Part shown: in pieces, positions 27,464 to 36,674 of the stretch
Layout: each line of letters opens with the position of its first letter
Position numbering within the stretch: position 1 is the first letter of the stretch
NCBI RefSeq assembly: GCF_014168815.1
Contig: NZ_AP021972.1
Location: 4,278,001 to 4,342,000, forward strand
Reading direction: 5' to 3'
Source of the DNA: Klebsiella sp. WP3-W18-ESBL-02
GTDB taxonomy: Bacteria > Pseudomonadota > Gammaproteobacteria > Enterobacterales > Enterobacteriaceae
Length of the DNA stretch: 64,000 nucleotides
Translations under genes and position numbers: made by a program
The notes under the pieces: model-generated
The model's database searches: none
Told to the model about the DNA's origin: nothing
What the model saw: the letters and a program-made list of their open reading frames with translations, nothing else

Positions 27464-27590
27464 ATTCATTCGATCAACAGACGCCGACGTCTTCGGTATA
27501 TGAGTAACAAATATTCGTTTTGCTTACCTTGATCACACTTTATCGCGGATAACATCCCGTAAAGCAATATTTTAACGCCGATCACACTCA

Positions 27591-27605
27591 TGAAAATAAT
27601 TTTCA
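27591..27605. promoter_or_regulatory. Putative RpiR operator 2 (TGAAA-N5-TTTCA)
   Basis: TGAAAATAATTTTCA is a perfect 15-bp palindrome, 59 bases before the PTS IIB start codon. It shares half-sites and spacing with 27449-27463, and the two bracket the divergent promoter region. Confidence 0.6.
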
Positions 27606-27664
27606 TACATGCTACGTAAAACGGCTAATGTGTGAAATATGTTTTCAAGTGAGGGAAAATTGTC

Positions 27665-27970
27665 ATGAAAAAGATCATGTTGTGCTGCGCCGCCGGGATG
27701 TCCACCAGCATGCTGGTGCAAAAGATGCGCGCCGAAGCCGAAAAACGGGCGCTGGCGGTCGAGATCAACGCTTATCCGGTTGCCGAAATCGAAAGCATGC
27801 TGCCGCAGGCCGACGTGGTGCTGCTCGGCCCGCAGGTGCAGTTCGAACTCTCTCGCCTGCGTGAACTGTCTGCGCCATTGGGCAAGCCGGTCGAGGTGAT
27901 CGACATGATGGATTACGGCACCATGCGCGGCGATCGCGTGCTCGATAAAGCGATCCAACTGATGGCCTGA
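27665..27970 (+). CDS. PTS lactose/cellobiose-type IIB component
   Basis: A 101-residue cytoplasmic phosphocarrier of the lactose/cellobiose PTS family, like E. coli ChbB. The phosphorylated cysteine is in LCCAAGMSTSMLV (second Cys, residue 8). The segment DVVLLGPQVQFEL is typical. It passes phosphate from a IIA protein to the sugar carried by IIC. It is first in a three-gene operon, 16 bases before the GH4 gene. No IIA gene is present in the operon. Confidence 0.92.
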   Translation: MKKIMLCCAAGMSTSMLVQKMRAEAEKRALAVEINAYPVAEIESMLPQADVVLLGPQVQFELSRLRELSAPLGKPVEVIDMMDYGTMRGDRVLDKAIQLMA

Positions 27971-27986
27971 GGCCTCGGAGAGAACA

Positions 27987-29291
27987 ATGAAAATTACCGT
28001 GATTGGCGGGGGCAGCAGCTACACCCCGGAACTGGTTGAAGGATTAATAGCGCGTCATGCTTCCCTGCCAATGGCGGAGCTGGCGCTGGTTGATGTCGAA
28101 GCGGGTCGAGAAAAGGTCGAGATTATCGCCGCCCTCTCCCGCCGCATGCTCGACCGCAACGGTCTGGAGTCGGTGAAGGTATCGGTTCACTTCGATGCCG
28201 ATGAAGCGATTACCGGCTCAAGCTTCGTGCTCACCCAACTGCGCGTAGGCCAGCTACCGGCCCGCGCCGCCGATGAGCGTCTGGGCTTAAGTCACAGGCT
28301 GCTGGGCCAGGAAACCACCGGCGTGGGTGGCTTCGCCAAAGCGCTGCGCACGATTCCCGTGATGCTGGATATCGCCAGACGCGTTGAACGCCTGGCGCCG
28401 AATGCATGGATCATCAACTTCACCAATCCGGCGGGCATTGTGACGGAAGCGGTGTCACGCCACAGCAAAGCGAAGATTATCGGCCTGTGCAACGTGCCGG
28501 TCACTATGCATCACATGATTGCCGACATGCTGAAGCTGCCTTACGACGACGTCTCGCTGCGCTTTGCCGGCCTGAATCATATGGTTTGGGTGCATCAGGT
28601 GCTGGCCGCGGGTCGCGATGCGACCGACGAGGTTATCGAAATGCTATGCGACGGCGAGCAGCTGTCGATGAACAACATCAAGGCCATTCCGTGGCCACCG
28701 GAGCTACTGCGTGCGCTGCGCGCCATTCCCTGCCCGTATCACCGCTATTTCTGGCAGACTCGCACCATGCTGGAAGACGAGCTGGCGGATGCCGACAGCA
28801 AAGGCACCCGCGCCGAGCAGGTGATGAAGGTCGAAGCGTCGCTGTTCGAACTGTACGCCGACCCGCATCTGGACAAGAAACCAGAGGAGCTGAGTCAGCG
28901 CGGCGGTTCGTTCTACTCCGAAGTGGCGGTACAGCTTATTAACGCACTGCACAACAATCTTGGCATTGAGATGGTGGTGAACACCGCCAACAACGGTGCC
29001 ATTCAAGGACTGCCGGACGACGCGGTGATAGAAACCAACTGCCTGATTGATGCGCTGGGCGCGCATCCGCTGGCCTTTGGCAAACTGCCGCCGCTGATGA
29101 ACGGCCTGACCCTGCAGGTGAAGGATTTTGAGCGTCTGACCATTGATGCCGCCGTATATGGCGATAAGCAAAAAGCGCTGCTGGCGCTGGTCGCCAACCC
29201 GCTGGTCGCCGATGTGAATCTGGCATCGGCGCTGGTCGATGAAGTACTCACCATCAATAAAGCGTGGCTGCCGCAGTTTAGCCAACAATAA
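27987..29291 (+). CDS. GH4 family 6-phospho-beta-glucosidase
   Basis: A 434-residue glycoside hydrolase of family 4, which uses NAD+ and a divalent metal in an oxidation-elimination mechanism. The nucleotide-binding segment GGGSSYTPEL is at 7-16. The metal ligands are C168 in GLCNVP and H198 in GLNHM, and the substrate-binding NPAG is at 147-150. It is related to E. coli ChbF and to LicH. It would split the phosphorylated disaccharide or beta-glucoside delivered by the flanking PTS. An alpha- rather than beta-linkage cannot be excluded from motifs alone, but the cellobiose-type PTS favours beta. Confidence 0.9.
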   Translation: MKITVIGGGSSYTPELVEGLIARHASLPMAELALVDVEAGREKVEIIAALSRRMLDRNGLESVKVSVHFDADEAITGSSFVLTQLRVGQLPARAADERLGLSHRLLGQETTGVGGFAKALRTIPVMLDIARRVERLAPNAWIINFTNPAGIVTEAVSRHSKAKIIGLCNVPVTMHHMIADMLKLPYDDVSLRFAGLNHMVWVHQVLAAGRDATDEVIEMLCDGEQLSMNNIKAIPWPPELLRALRAIPCPYHRYFWQTRTMLEDELADADSKGTRAEQVMKVEASLFELYADPHLDKKPEELSQRGGSFYSEVAVQLINALHNNLGIEMVVNTANNGAIQGLPDDAVIETNCLIDALGAHPLAFGKLPPLMNGLTLQVKDFERLTIDAAVYGDKQKALLALVANPLVADVNLASALVDEVLTINKAWLPQFSQQ

Positions 29292-29340
29292 ATACAACAA
29301 TAGCCCGGTCGGCAACGTCTGCGCCGGGCAGGGGGTGTCT

Positions 29341-30690
29341 GTGAATAAGTCGATAATAGATAAATACGTTTTACCGACCGCGCTCAAAATCGCCGGACAA
29401 AAACATGTGCTTTCGGTGCGTGACGGGATCATCCTGAACATGCCGTTTATGCTGATAGGCTCGTTTTTCCTGATCTTCGCCTATCTGCCAGTGCCGGGTT
29501 ACGGCACGCTGATGACCGAGCTTTTCGGCCCAATGTGGCAGGAAAAAGTGCTCTATCCGGTGAAAGCGACCTACGACATCATGGCGCTGATCTCCAGCTT
29601 CGGTATCGCCTACCGCCTGGCAGAGAAGTACCGCACCCTCGACCCGCTGACCGCCGGGGCCGTCTCTCTGGTGGCCTTCGTGATGACCATTCCGCAGCAC
29701 ATCATGTTTACCCCTGCGGGCAGCGATGTGGCGCAGCTGGTGAAAGGCGTGATGCCGATGGGCCAGATTGGCAGCCAGGGGTTGTTCGTGGCTATCCTGA
29801 TTGCCCTGCTCTCAACGGAAATCTACCGCTTCGTTAACGACCGCAACCTGGTCATTCGCATGCCGGAAGGCGTTCCACCGGCGGTGGCAAAATCCTTCCT
29901 CGCGCTGATCCCAGGATTCTGCGTGCTGGCGGTGGTGCTGGCGCTGCGTCTGCTGGTAGAAGCAACGCCGTTTGGCGATATCAACACCATGATTACCGAG
30001 CTGGTCGGTATTCCGATGAGCCACGTCGGCGGCTCGCTGCCGGGGATGATTATTTCAGTGCTGCTGATTGGCATTCTGTGGATGCTCGGCCTGCACGGCG
30101 ACACCATCGTGCTGGTGTTTATCCGCCCGGTCTGGCTCAGCAACATGTCCGAAAACCTGGAAGCGTTCCAGAACGGCCTGCCAATTCCCCACATTATCAC
30201 CCAGCAGTTCTACGACCTGTGGATTGCGCCGGGTGGTACCGGGGCGCTGTTAGGGCTGGTTATCTTTATGATCCTGCGCAGCCGCAGCGTGCAGATGAAG
30301 CAGCTCGGTAAAATTGCCGCACCGGGCAGCCTGTTTAACATCAGCGAGCCGATGGTATTCGGTATTCCGATTGTGATGAACCCGTACCTGGTGGTGCCGT
30401 TTATCCTGACGCCGGTGGTGCTGGTGATTGTCTCCTACGTGGCGATGACCACCGGTTTAGTGGCCAAACCGGCCGGAATTGCGCTACCGTTCACGACGCC
30501 GATTGTGGTCAGTGGATACCTGGCGACCGGCGGGCATATCTCCGGTTCGGTGCTGCAAATCGTCAACCTCGGGATTTCGCTGGTGATGTATTACCCGTTC
30601 TTCCGCATCTGGGATAACCTGAAATTCCGCGAAGAGCAGGCCAGTAAGTCGCAGCAGACCACCGCGGCGATGCCAGCAACGGAACAGTAA
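29341..30690 (+). CDS. PTS cellobiose-type IIC permease
   Basis: A 449-residue inner-membrane permease of the lactose/cellobiose (type 3) PTS class. It has many hydrophobic segments and the motifs LGLHGDTI and SEPMVFGIPIVMNP, where the sugar-phosphorylating glutamate region lies. The start is GTG 29341, five bases after AGGGGG; the frame is open upstream into the GH4 gene but nothing there is conserved. It is last in the operon and is followed by a terminator shared with carB. Confidence 0.9.
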   Translation: MNKSIIDKYVLPTALKIAGQKHVLSVRDGIILNMPFMLIGSFFLIFAYLPVPGYGTLMTELFGPMWQEKVLYPVKATYDIMALISSFGIAYRLAEKYRTLDPLTAGAVSLVAFVMTIPQHIMFTPAGSDVAQLVKGVMPMGQIGSQGLFVAILIALLSTEIYRFVNDRNLVIRMPEGVPPAVAKSFLALIPGFCVLAVVLALRLLVEATPFGDINTMITELVGIPMSHVGGSLPGMIISVLLIGILWMLGLHGDTIVLVFIRPVWLSNMSENLEAFQNGLPIPHIITQQFYDLWIAPGGTGALLGLVIFMILRSRSVQMKQLGKIAAPGSLFNISEPMVFGIPIVMNPYLVVPFILTPVVLVIVSYVAMTTGLVAKPAGIALPFTTPIVVSGYLATGGHISGSVLQIVNLGISLVMYYPFFRIWDNLKFREEQASKSQQTTAAMPATEQ

Positions 30691-30701
30691 CCAGGATATA
30701 A

Positions 30702-30740
30702 AAACAAAAACGCCGGGCATCTGCCCGGCGTTTTATTTTA
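30702..30740. terminator. Bidirectional terminator between the PTS operon and carB
   Basis: Stem CGCCGGGCA / TGCCCGGCG with a two-base loop, A-rich on the left and TTTTATTTTA on the right. It serves both convergent transcripts. Confidence 0.88.
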
Positions 30741-30750
30741 TTGCTCGCAC

Positions 30751-33700
30751 TTATTTTTTAATCTGCGCGTGCATTTCCTGTACGGAAGTGACTTTGTCTT
30801 TAGCGTCCGCATTCAGCGCCATTGCCGTCGCGAAGCCGCCGTTCAGGGTAGTGTCGTAATGCACCTTGTACTGCAGCGCGCTGCGGCGAATCAGCTTGGA
30901 GTCTTCAATCGCCTGACGACCTGCGGTGGTGTTGATGATGTAGGTGTATTCGCCATTCTTGATACGGTCCTGAATGTGCGGACGACCTTCATGCACCTTG
31001 TTCACCAGGCGCGGGTTGATACCCGCTTCACCCAGTACAATCGCGGTACCGTGGGTTGCATCCAGCTCGAAGCCCTGTTTCAGCAGCTTAGCGGCCAGGT
31101 CAACCACGCGCTCTTTGTCGCCTTCGCGAACGGAGAGCAGCGCACGGCCCTGTTTCTTCATGGTGGAGTTACTGCCGAGTTGAGCCTTAGCGAACGCTTC
31201 CGCGAAGGTACGGCCTACGCCCATCACTTCCCCGGTAGAGCGCATTTCTGGCCCTAACAGTGGGTCAACGCCTGGGAATTTGTTGAACGGCAGCACCACT
31301 TCTTTCACCGAGTAGTACGGTGGGATGATTTCTTCGGTCACGCCCTGCTGCTTCAGGGTTTTCCCTGCCATCACGCGCGCCGCCACTTTCGCCAGCGGTA
31401 CGCCGGTCGCTTTGGAGACGAACGGTACGGTACGCGCCGCACGCGGGTTGACTTCAATCAGGTAGACTTCGTTGTCTTTCACCGCGAACTGCACGTTCAT
31501 CAGGCCGCGAACCTGCAGCTCGAAGGCCAGCTTCTGCACCTGCTCACGCATCACGTTCTGAATTTCCTGGCTCAGCGTGTAGGCTGGCAGGGAACACGCG
31601 GAGTCACCGGAGTGAACGCCAGCCTGCTCGATGTGCTCCATGATGCCGCCAATCAGCACCATTTCGCCGTCGCAGATGGCGTCGACGTCGACTTCAATCG
31701 CATCGTCCAGGAAGCGGTCCAGCAGCACCGGCGCGTCGTTGGAAACGCTGACGGCGGTCTGGAAGTAGCGCTTAAGGTCAGCTTCGTCGTAGACGATTTC
31801 CATCGCACGGCCGCCGAGAACGTAGGACGGACGCACCACCAGCGGGTAGCCAATCTCTTTTGCCTTCTCAACCGCTTGTTCAATCGCGGTCACGGTGGCG
31901 TTGGCTGGCTGTTTCAGCTTCAGACGGTCAACCGCATGCTGGAAGCGCTCACGGTCTTCTGCGCGGTCGATAGCATCCGGGCTGGTGCCGATCACCGGTA
32001 CGCCTGCGGCTTCCAGTTCACGCGCCAGCTTCAGCGGGGTCTGGCCGCCGTACTGTACGATAACGCCCTTCGGCTTCTCGATGCGCACGATTTCCAGCAC
32101 GTCTTCCAGGGTTACCGGCTCGAAGTACAGGCGGTCGGAAGTGTCATAGTCGGTAGAGACGGTTTCCGGGTTACAGTTGACCATGATGGTCTCGTAACCG
32201 TCTTCACGCAGCGCCAGCGAGGCGTGTACGCAGCAGTAGTCAAATTCGATACCCTGACCGATACGGTTCGGGCCGCCGCCGAGGACCATGATTTTATCGC
32301 GGTCTACGGAAGGATTGGACTCGCACTCTTCTTCATAGGTGGAGTACATGTAAGCGGTGTCGGTAGCAAATTCCGCCGCACAGGTGTCCACACGCTTGTA
32401 GACCGGGTGCAGGTTGTACTGGTCACGCAGCTTGCGGATTTCCGCTTCGCGGACGCCCGCCAGTTTTGCCAGACGCGCATCGGCAAAGCCTTTGCGTTTC
32501 AGGTGGAACAGGAAGTCAGCGTCGAGGCCGTTGATACCCACTTCCGCCACTTTCTCTTCCAGACGCACCAGCTCTTCAATCTGTACCAGGAACCAGCGGT
32601 CGATGTTGGTCAGGTTAAACACGCCATCGACAGAGAGGCCCGCGCGGAAGGCATCGGCGATGTACCAGATACGCTCAGCGCCTGCGTCTTTCAGTTCGCG
32701 GCGGATTTTGGTCAGCGCTTCAGGGTCATCGAGGCTCACTTTCGGGTCGAAGCCGGTCGCGCCCACTTCCAGACCGCGCAGCGCTTTCTGCAGGGATTCC
32801 TGCTGCGTGCGGCCAATCGCCATCACTTCACCGACAGATTTCATCTGCGTGGTCAGACGGTCGTTAGCGCCAACGAATTTCTCGAAGTTGAAGCGTGGAA
32901 TCTTCGTCACAACGTAGTCGATGGACGGCTCGAAGGAAGCCGGGGTACGGCCGCCGGTGATGTCGTTCATCAGTTCATCGAGGGTGTAACCCACTGCCAG
33001 CTTGGCAGCCACTTTAGCAATCGGGAAGCCGGTCGCTTTCGAGGCCAGCGCCGAGGAGCGGGATACGCGCGGGTTCATTTCGATAACAATCAGGCGACCG
33101 TCTTTCGGGTTCACCGAGAACTGCACGTTAGAACCGCCGGTTTCTACGCCGATTTCACGCAGTACCGCCATCGAGGCGTTACGCATGATTTGGTATTCTT
33201 TGTCGGTCAGGGTCTGCGCTGGCGCCACGGTGATGGAGTCACCGGTGTGGATGCCCATCGCATCGAAGTTTTCGATAGAGCAGACGATGATGCAGTTGTC
33301 GTTTTTATCACGCACCACTTCCATCTCGTACTCTTTCCAGCCGATCAGCGATTCATCAATCAGCAGCTCGTTGGTTGGCGAGAGATCCAGACCGCGTTCA
33401 CAGATTTCTTCGAACTCTTCGCGGTTGTAGGCGATACCGCCACCGGTGCCGCCCATGGTGAAGCTTGGACGGATGATGCATGGGAAGCCGACGTCAGCGG
33501 CAACCGCCAGCGCCTCTTCCATGGTGTGCGCGATACCGGAACGCGCGGTGTCGAGGCCGATTTTCTTCATCGCGACGTCGAAACGGCGACGGTCTTCTGC
33601 TTTATCAATCGCATCAGCGGTAGCACCAATCATGGTCACGCCGAACTCTTCCAGCACGCCCTGACGCTCCAGCTCCAGCGCACAGTTCAGCGCGGTCTGG

Positions 33701-33975
33701 CCGCCCATGGTCGGCAGCACCGCATCCGGGCGCTCTTTTTCGATGATTTTACGCACCACTTCCCAGTGAATCGGCTCGATGTAGGTGGCATCGGCCATTT
33801 CCGGGTCGGTCATGATGGTGGCCGGGTTGGAGTTCACCAGAATGACGCGGTAGCCCTCTTCGCGCAGCGCTTTACACGCCTGGGCACCGGAGTAGTCAAA
33901 CTCACACGCCTGACCGATAACAATCGGGCCCGCGCCCAGAATCAGGATACTTTTTATGTCTGTACGTTTTGGCAT
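30751..33975 (-). CDS. carB: Carbamoyl phosphate synthase large subunit
   Basis: Makes carbamoyl phosphate from bicarbonate, ammonia delivered by CarA and two ATP, feeding arginine and pyrimidine synthesis. It is 1074 residues (E. coli 1073). Two homologous ATP-grasp halves are visible, each with an ATP/glycine segment (MGGTGGGIAYN in the first, VLGGRAMEIVYD in the second). A C-terminal allosteric domain follows, where UMP and ornithine act. It is 18 bases downstream of carA in one operon. Confidence 0.99.
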   Translation of the reverse strand: MPKRTDIKSILILGAGPIVIGQACEFDYSGAQACKALREEGYRVILVNSNPATIMTDPEMADATYIEPIHWEVVRKIIEKERPDAVLPTMGGQTALNCALELERQGVLEEFGVTMIGATADAIDKAEDRRRFDVAMKKIGLDTARSGIAHTMEEALAVAADVGFPCIIRPSFTMGGTGGGIAYNREEFEEICERGLDLSPTNELLIDESLIGWKEYEMEVVRDKNDNCIIVCSIENFDAMGIHTGDSITVAPAQTLTDKEYQIMRNASMAVLREIGVETGGSNVQFSVNPKDGRLIVIEMNPRVSRSSALASKATGFPIAKVAAKLAVGYTLDELMNDITGGRTPASFEPSIDYVVTKIPRFNFEKFVGANDRLTTQMKSVGEVMAIGRTQQESLQKALRGLEVGATGFDPKVSLDDPEALTKIRRELKDAGAERIWYIADAFRAGLSVDGVFNLTNIDRWFLVQIEELVRLEEKVAEVGINGLDADFLFHLKRKGFADARLAKLAGVREAEIRKLRDQYNLHPVYKRVDTCAAEFATDTAYMYSTYEEECESNPSVDRDKIMVLGGGPNRIGQGIEFDYCCVHASLALREDGYETIMVNCNPETVSTDYDTSDRLYFEPVTLEDVLEIVRIEKPKGVIVQYGGQTPLKLARELEAAGVPVIGTSPDAIDRAEDRERFQHAVDRLKLKQPANATVTAIEQAVEKAKEIGYPLVVRPSYVLGGRAMEIVYDEADLKRYFQTAVSVSNDAPVLLDRFLDDAIEVDVDAICDGEMVLIGGIMEHIEQAGVHSGDSACSLPAYTLSQEIQNVMREQVQKLAFELQVRGLMNVQFAVKDNEVYLIEVNPRAARTVPFVSKATGVPLAKVAARVMAGKTLKQQGVTEEIIPPYYSVKEVVLPFNKFPGVDPLLGPEMRSTGEVMGVGRTFAEAFAKAQLGSNSTMKKQGRALLSVREGDKERVVDLAAKLLKQGFELDATHGTAIVLGEAGINPRLVNKVHEGRPHIQDRIKNGEYTYIINTTAGRQAIEDSKLIRRSALQYKVHYDTTLNGGFATAMALNADAKDKVTSVQEMHAQIKK

Positions 33976-33993
33976 GGCTCTTATTACTCCTGA

Positions 33994-35142
33994 TTATTTC
34001 GCGGACTGACGGTATTGCTCAATAAGCTCGATAAAGTGGTCGAACAGCGGTGCCGCATCGTGCGGGCCTGGGCTCGCCTCTGGGTGGCCCTGGAAGCTGA
34101 ACGCCGGTTTATCGGTACGGTGAATCCCCTGCAGGGTACCGTCGAACAGAGATTTGTGGGTCACGCGCAGGTTGGCTGGCAACGAGTCTTCATCAACCGC
34201 AAAGCCGTGGTTCTGCGCGGTGATCATCACCACGTTCTTATCCAGGTCTTTCACCGGGTGGTTACCACCGTGGTGACCAAACTTCATTTTGATAGTCTTC
34301 GCACCGCTCGCCAGCGCCAGCAGCTGATGGCCGAGGCAGATGCCAAACACCGGAACGTTGGTCTGGAGGAATTTTTCAATCGCGTCGATGGCGTAGTCGC
34401 ACGGTGCCGGGTCGCCAGGGCCGTTAGACAGGAACACGCCGTCTGGATTCATCGCCAGCACTTCTTCAGCGGAGGTTTTCGCCGGCACCACCGTCAGGCG
34501 GCAGCCGCGGTCAACCAGCATACGCAGGATGTTGCGCTTCGCGCCAAAATCGTAGGCAACGACGTGGAACGGCAGCTCTTCTTCGGACCTGGCTTCCGGC
34601 AGGTCACCCGCCAGCGTCCAGCTACCCTGCGTCCAGCTGTAGGATTCAGCCGTGGTCACTTCTTTTGCCAGGTCCATACCGTTGAGGCCCGGGAACGCTT
34701 TGGCGTTTTCCAGCGCCAGCGCGGCATCGAGGTGGTCACCCGCGATGATGCAGCCGTTCTGAGCGCCCTTCTCGCGCAGCAGTCGCGTCAGCTTACGCGT
34801 ATCGATATCGGCAATCGCCACGATGTTATGGCGTTTGAGGTAAGAAGAGAGGTCTTCGGTGTTGCGGTAGTTGCTGGCAATCAGCGGCAGGTCGCGAATA
34901 ACCAGACCCTGAGCGTGAACCTGAGAGGACTCTTCATCGGCGGCGTTGGTGCCGACATTACCGATATGGGGATAAGTAAGGGTGACGATTTGGCGAGAAT
35001 AGGAAGGATCAGTGAGGATTTCTTGATAACCGGTCATTGAAGTATTGAAAACGACTTCCCCAACCGCCGAACCCGTTGCCCCTATGGCCCGACCGTAAAA
35101 CTGGGTTCCGTCTTCCAGAACCAATAGCGCTGACTTAATCAA
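33994..35142 (-). CDS. carA: Carbamoyl phosphate synthase small subunit
   Basis: Glutamine amidotransferase subunit that supplies ammonia to CarB through an internal tunnel. The 382 residues equal E. coli. The class I glutaminase nucleophile is the Cys in FGICLGHQLLA, and the partner His/Glu are in QGHPEASPGP. The start codon is TTG (complement of 35140-35142), as in E. coli carA, preceded by GGAGGG. The upstream region carries ArgR and PurR sites. Confidence 0.98.
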   Translation of the reverse strand: MIKSALLVLEDGTQFYGRAIGATGSAVGEVVFNTSMTGYQEILTDPSYSRQIVTLTYPHIGNVGTNAADEESSQVHAQGLVIRDLPLIASNYRNTEDLSSYLKRHNIVAIADIDTRKLTRLLREKGAQNGCIIAGDHLDAALALENAKAFPGLNGMDLAKEVTTAESYSWTQGSWTLAGDLPEARSEEELPFHVVAYDFGAKRNILRMLVDRGCRLTVVPAKTSAEEVLAMNPDGVFLSNGPGDPAPCDYAIDAIEKFLQTNVPVFGICLGHQLLALASGAKTIKMKFGHHGGNHPVKDLDKNVVMITAQNHGFAVDEDSLPANLRVTHKSLFDGTLQGIHRTDKPAFSFQGHPEASPGPHDAAPLFDHFIELIEQYRQSAK

Positions 35143-35152
35143 AACACCCTCC

Positions 35153-35191
35153 AGAGAATATTTACTCGCTTTATTTGCATATTAATTCATA
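35153..35191 (-). promoter_or_regulatory. Tandem ARG boxes at the carAB P2 promoter
   Basis: Two 18-bp ARG boxes at 35153-35170 and 35174-35191 (minus strand: core TGAATTAATATGCA and the weaker AGCGAGTAAATATTCTCT). They are separated by 3 bp, the standard ArgR hexamer spacing. The arrangement and sequence mirror E. coli carP2. Confidence 0.82.
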
Positions 35192-35362
35192 ACAATGGCA
35201 CAAATCAATGCAAATCTGCTTACCGATGAATTTCTGGCAAACGGCGGCATTCTAGTGACAGCCTCGGCAAATGTCTACCTTAAAGGACAATTTTTATTAT
35301 TATTTTGCGCCACTGGATAACTAAGCCGCCTCCAGGCATCAAAATGATCAACTAACTAAGAG

Positions 35363-35378
35363 GAGAAAACGCTTGTGG
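35363..35378 (-). promoter_or_regulatory. Putative PurR box upstream of carAB
   Basis: On the minus strand CCACAAGCGTTTTCTC matches the PurR consensus (ACGCAAACGTTTNCNT) at most core positions. It lies about where PurR binds upstream of carP1 in E. coli. The rest of the 455-bp gap between carA and dapB is AT-rich and probably holds the IHF/PepA/RutR region. Apart from the ARG boxes and the dapB terminator, nothing else was recognised in it. Confidence 0.45.
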
Positions 35379-35512
35379 AGCAGGAAGATTGTTAAATCAT
35401 GAAGAAGAGCGCAAAAAAGTAGACCAGATGGTCAAAATTTACATTTAACCAACACATTTATGATAGATAACCTATAAAAACAGGTATCTCAATGTAAAAT
35501 CATAAAATTAAA

Positions 35513-35543
35513 GATAAAATAAAGGGCAATAAAATATTGCCCT
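35513..35543 (-). terminator. dapB terminator
   Basis: Inverted repeat AGGGCAATA / TATTGCCCT, followed on the minus strand by TTATTTTATC. It lies 55 bases beyond the dapB stop codon. Confidence 0.7.
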
Positions 35544-35597
35544 GTGTAATCAAGCAATTATGACTACAATAACCACATCACGATGGGTAATAAATAC

Positions 35598-36419
35598 TTA
35601 TAGTTCATTCAAATTCAACACATCACGCATATCAAAAAGACCATTTTTCTTTGATTTAAGCCAAAGAGCCGTTCTTACCGCACCGTTAGCAAACGTCATG
35701 CGGCTGGAAGCCTTATGCGTAATCTCCACGCGTTCACCAATATCGGCGAACATCGCGGTATGTTCACCGACAATGTCACCCGCACGGACGGTAGCAAAAC
35801 CAATCGTGCCCGGTACGCGTTCTCCGGTATAACCTTCACGCGAGTAGACCGCGCAGTCTTTCAGATCTTTATCCAGCGCCCCGGCGATCGCTTCACCCAT
35901 CGCCAGTGCCGTACCTGATGGCGCATCCACTTTGTGGCGGTGGTGCGCTTCAATAATTTCGATATCGGTATAGTCGCCCATCACCTTCGCCGCTTTCTCC
36001 AGCAGCTTCAGCATCACGTTGACGCCAACGCTGAAGTTAGCGGCAAATACGATAGCAATGTCCTGAGAGGCATCACGAATGGCCTGTTTACCGGCATCAT
36101 CAAACCCGGTGGTGCCAATCACCATCCCCTTCCCATGCTGGCGGCAGAAAGCCAGATGCGTCAACGTGCCTTCCGGACGGGTAAAGTCGATAAACACGTC
36201 AAAATCATCTTTTACCGCTTCCAGGCTGCTCTGAACGGTGACGCCTGCTTTCCCTGCCCCCGCCAGTTCACCGGCATCGCTGCCCAGTAAGCTGGAGCCT
36301 TCACGCTCCAGCGCCGCACCCAGTTGTACCCCTTCCATCGCCATCGCGGCCTGGATTAACTGCCGTCCCATGCGGCCACCGGCGCCGGCAATGGCGACGC
36401 GGATTTGTGCATCATGCAT
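35598..36419 (-). CDS. dapB: 4-hydroxy-tetrahydrodipicolinate reductase
   Basis: NAD(P)H-dependent enzyme of the diaminopimelate/lysine pathway. The 273 residues match E. coli. The Rossmann motif GAGGRMGRQLIQA is near the N-terminus. The catalytic segment HHRHKVDAPSGTA holds the His pair and the Lys. It stands alone, with carAB downstream in the same direction. Confidence 0.98.
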   Translation of the reverse strand: MHDAQIRVAIAGAGGRMGRQLIQAAMAMEGVQLGAALEREGSSLLGSDAGELAGAGKAGVTVQSSLEAVKDDFDVFIDFTRPEGTLTHLAFCRQHGKGMVIGTTGFDDAGKQAIRDASQDIAIVFAANFSVGVNVMLKLLEKAAKVMGDYTDIEIIEAHHRHKVDAPSGTALAMGEAIAGALDKDLKDCAVYSREGYTGERVPGTIGFATVRAGDIVGEHTAMFADIGERVEITHKASSRMTFANGAVRTALWLKSKKNGLFDMRDVLNLNEL

Positions 36420-36545
36420 AGCTATTCTCTTTTGTTAAAATTGCGTAAATCGTTTTCAGAGTAACCAGCGCACAACAGGGTCGCCAGCCGAAAACGCCGA
36501 TAATTAGAATTTAATGATAAACAGAGAGGAATATCAGTAAAAGAC

Positions 36546-36571
36546 ATGATTCATCCCACAGGATGAATCAT
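36546..36571. other. Perfect 11-bp-stem hairpin downstream of the alaX-like gene
   Basis: ATGATTCATCC, loop CACA, GGATGAATCAT. On the minus strand it is followed by GTCTTTTAC and lies about 100 bases after the alaX-type gene, so it may be that gene's terminator. It could also be an operator for dapB, which starts 127 bases further on. Confidence 0.5.
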
Positions 36572-36674
36572 TGCCGCGATGCAGGAAAGAAGTCAAACGC
36601 ACTCAGAATGATGCGTAAGCCTGGGGAAATGACGCCAAAGCCATCGTAAACCAATCGATTAGCGTGATTACTTT

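Noticed and set aside
27510..27590. CRP sites in the PTS divergent promoter (two TCACA half-sites)
   Set aside because: The partner half-sites match TGTGA poorly, so they are not supported as CRP sites by eye.
31612..33993. Antisense 793-codon open frame opposite carB
   Set aside because: It is the complement of a highly conserved gene with biased third positions. It has no ribosome site, no recognisable protein and an unnatural composition.
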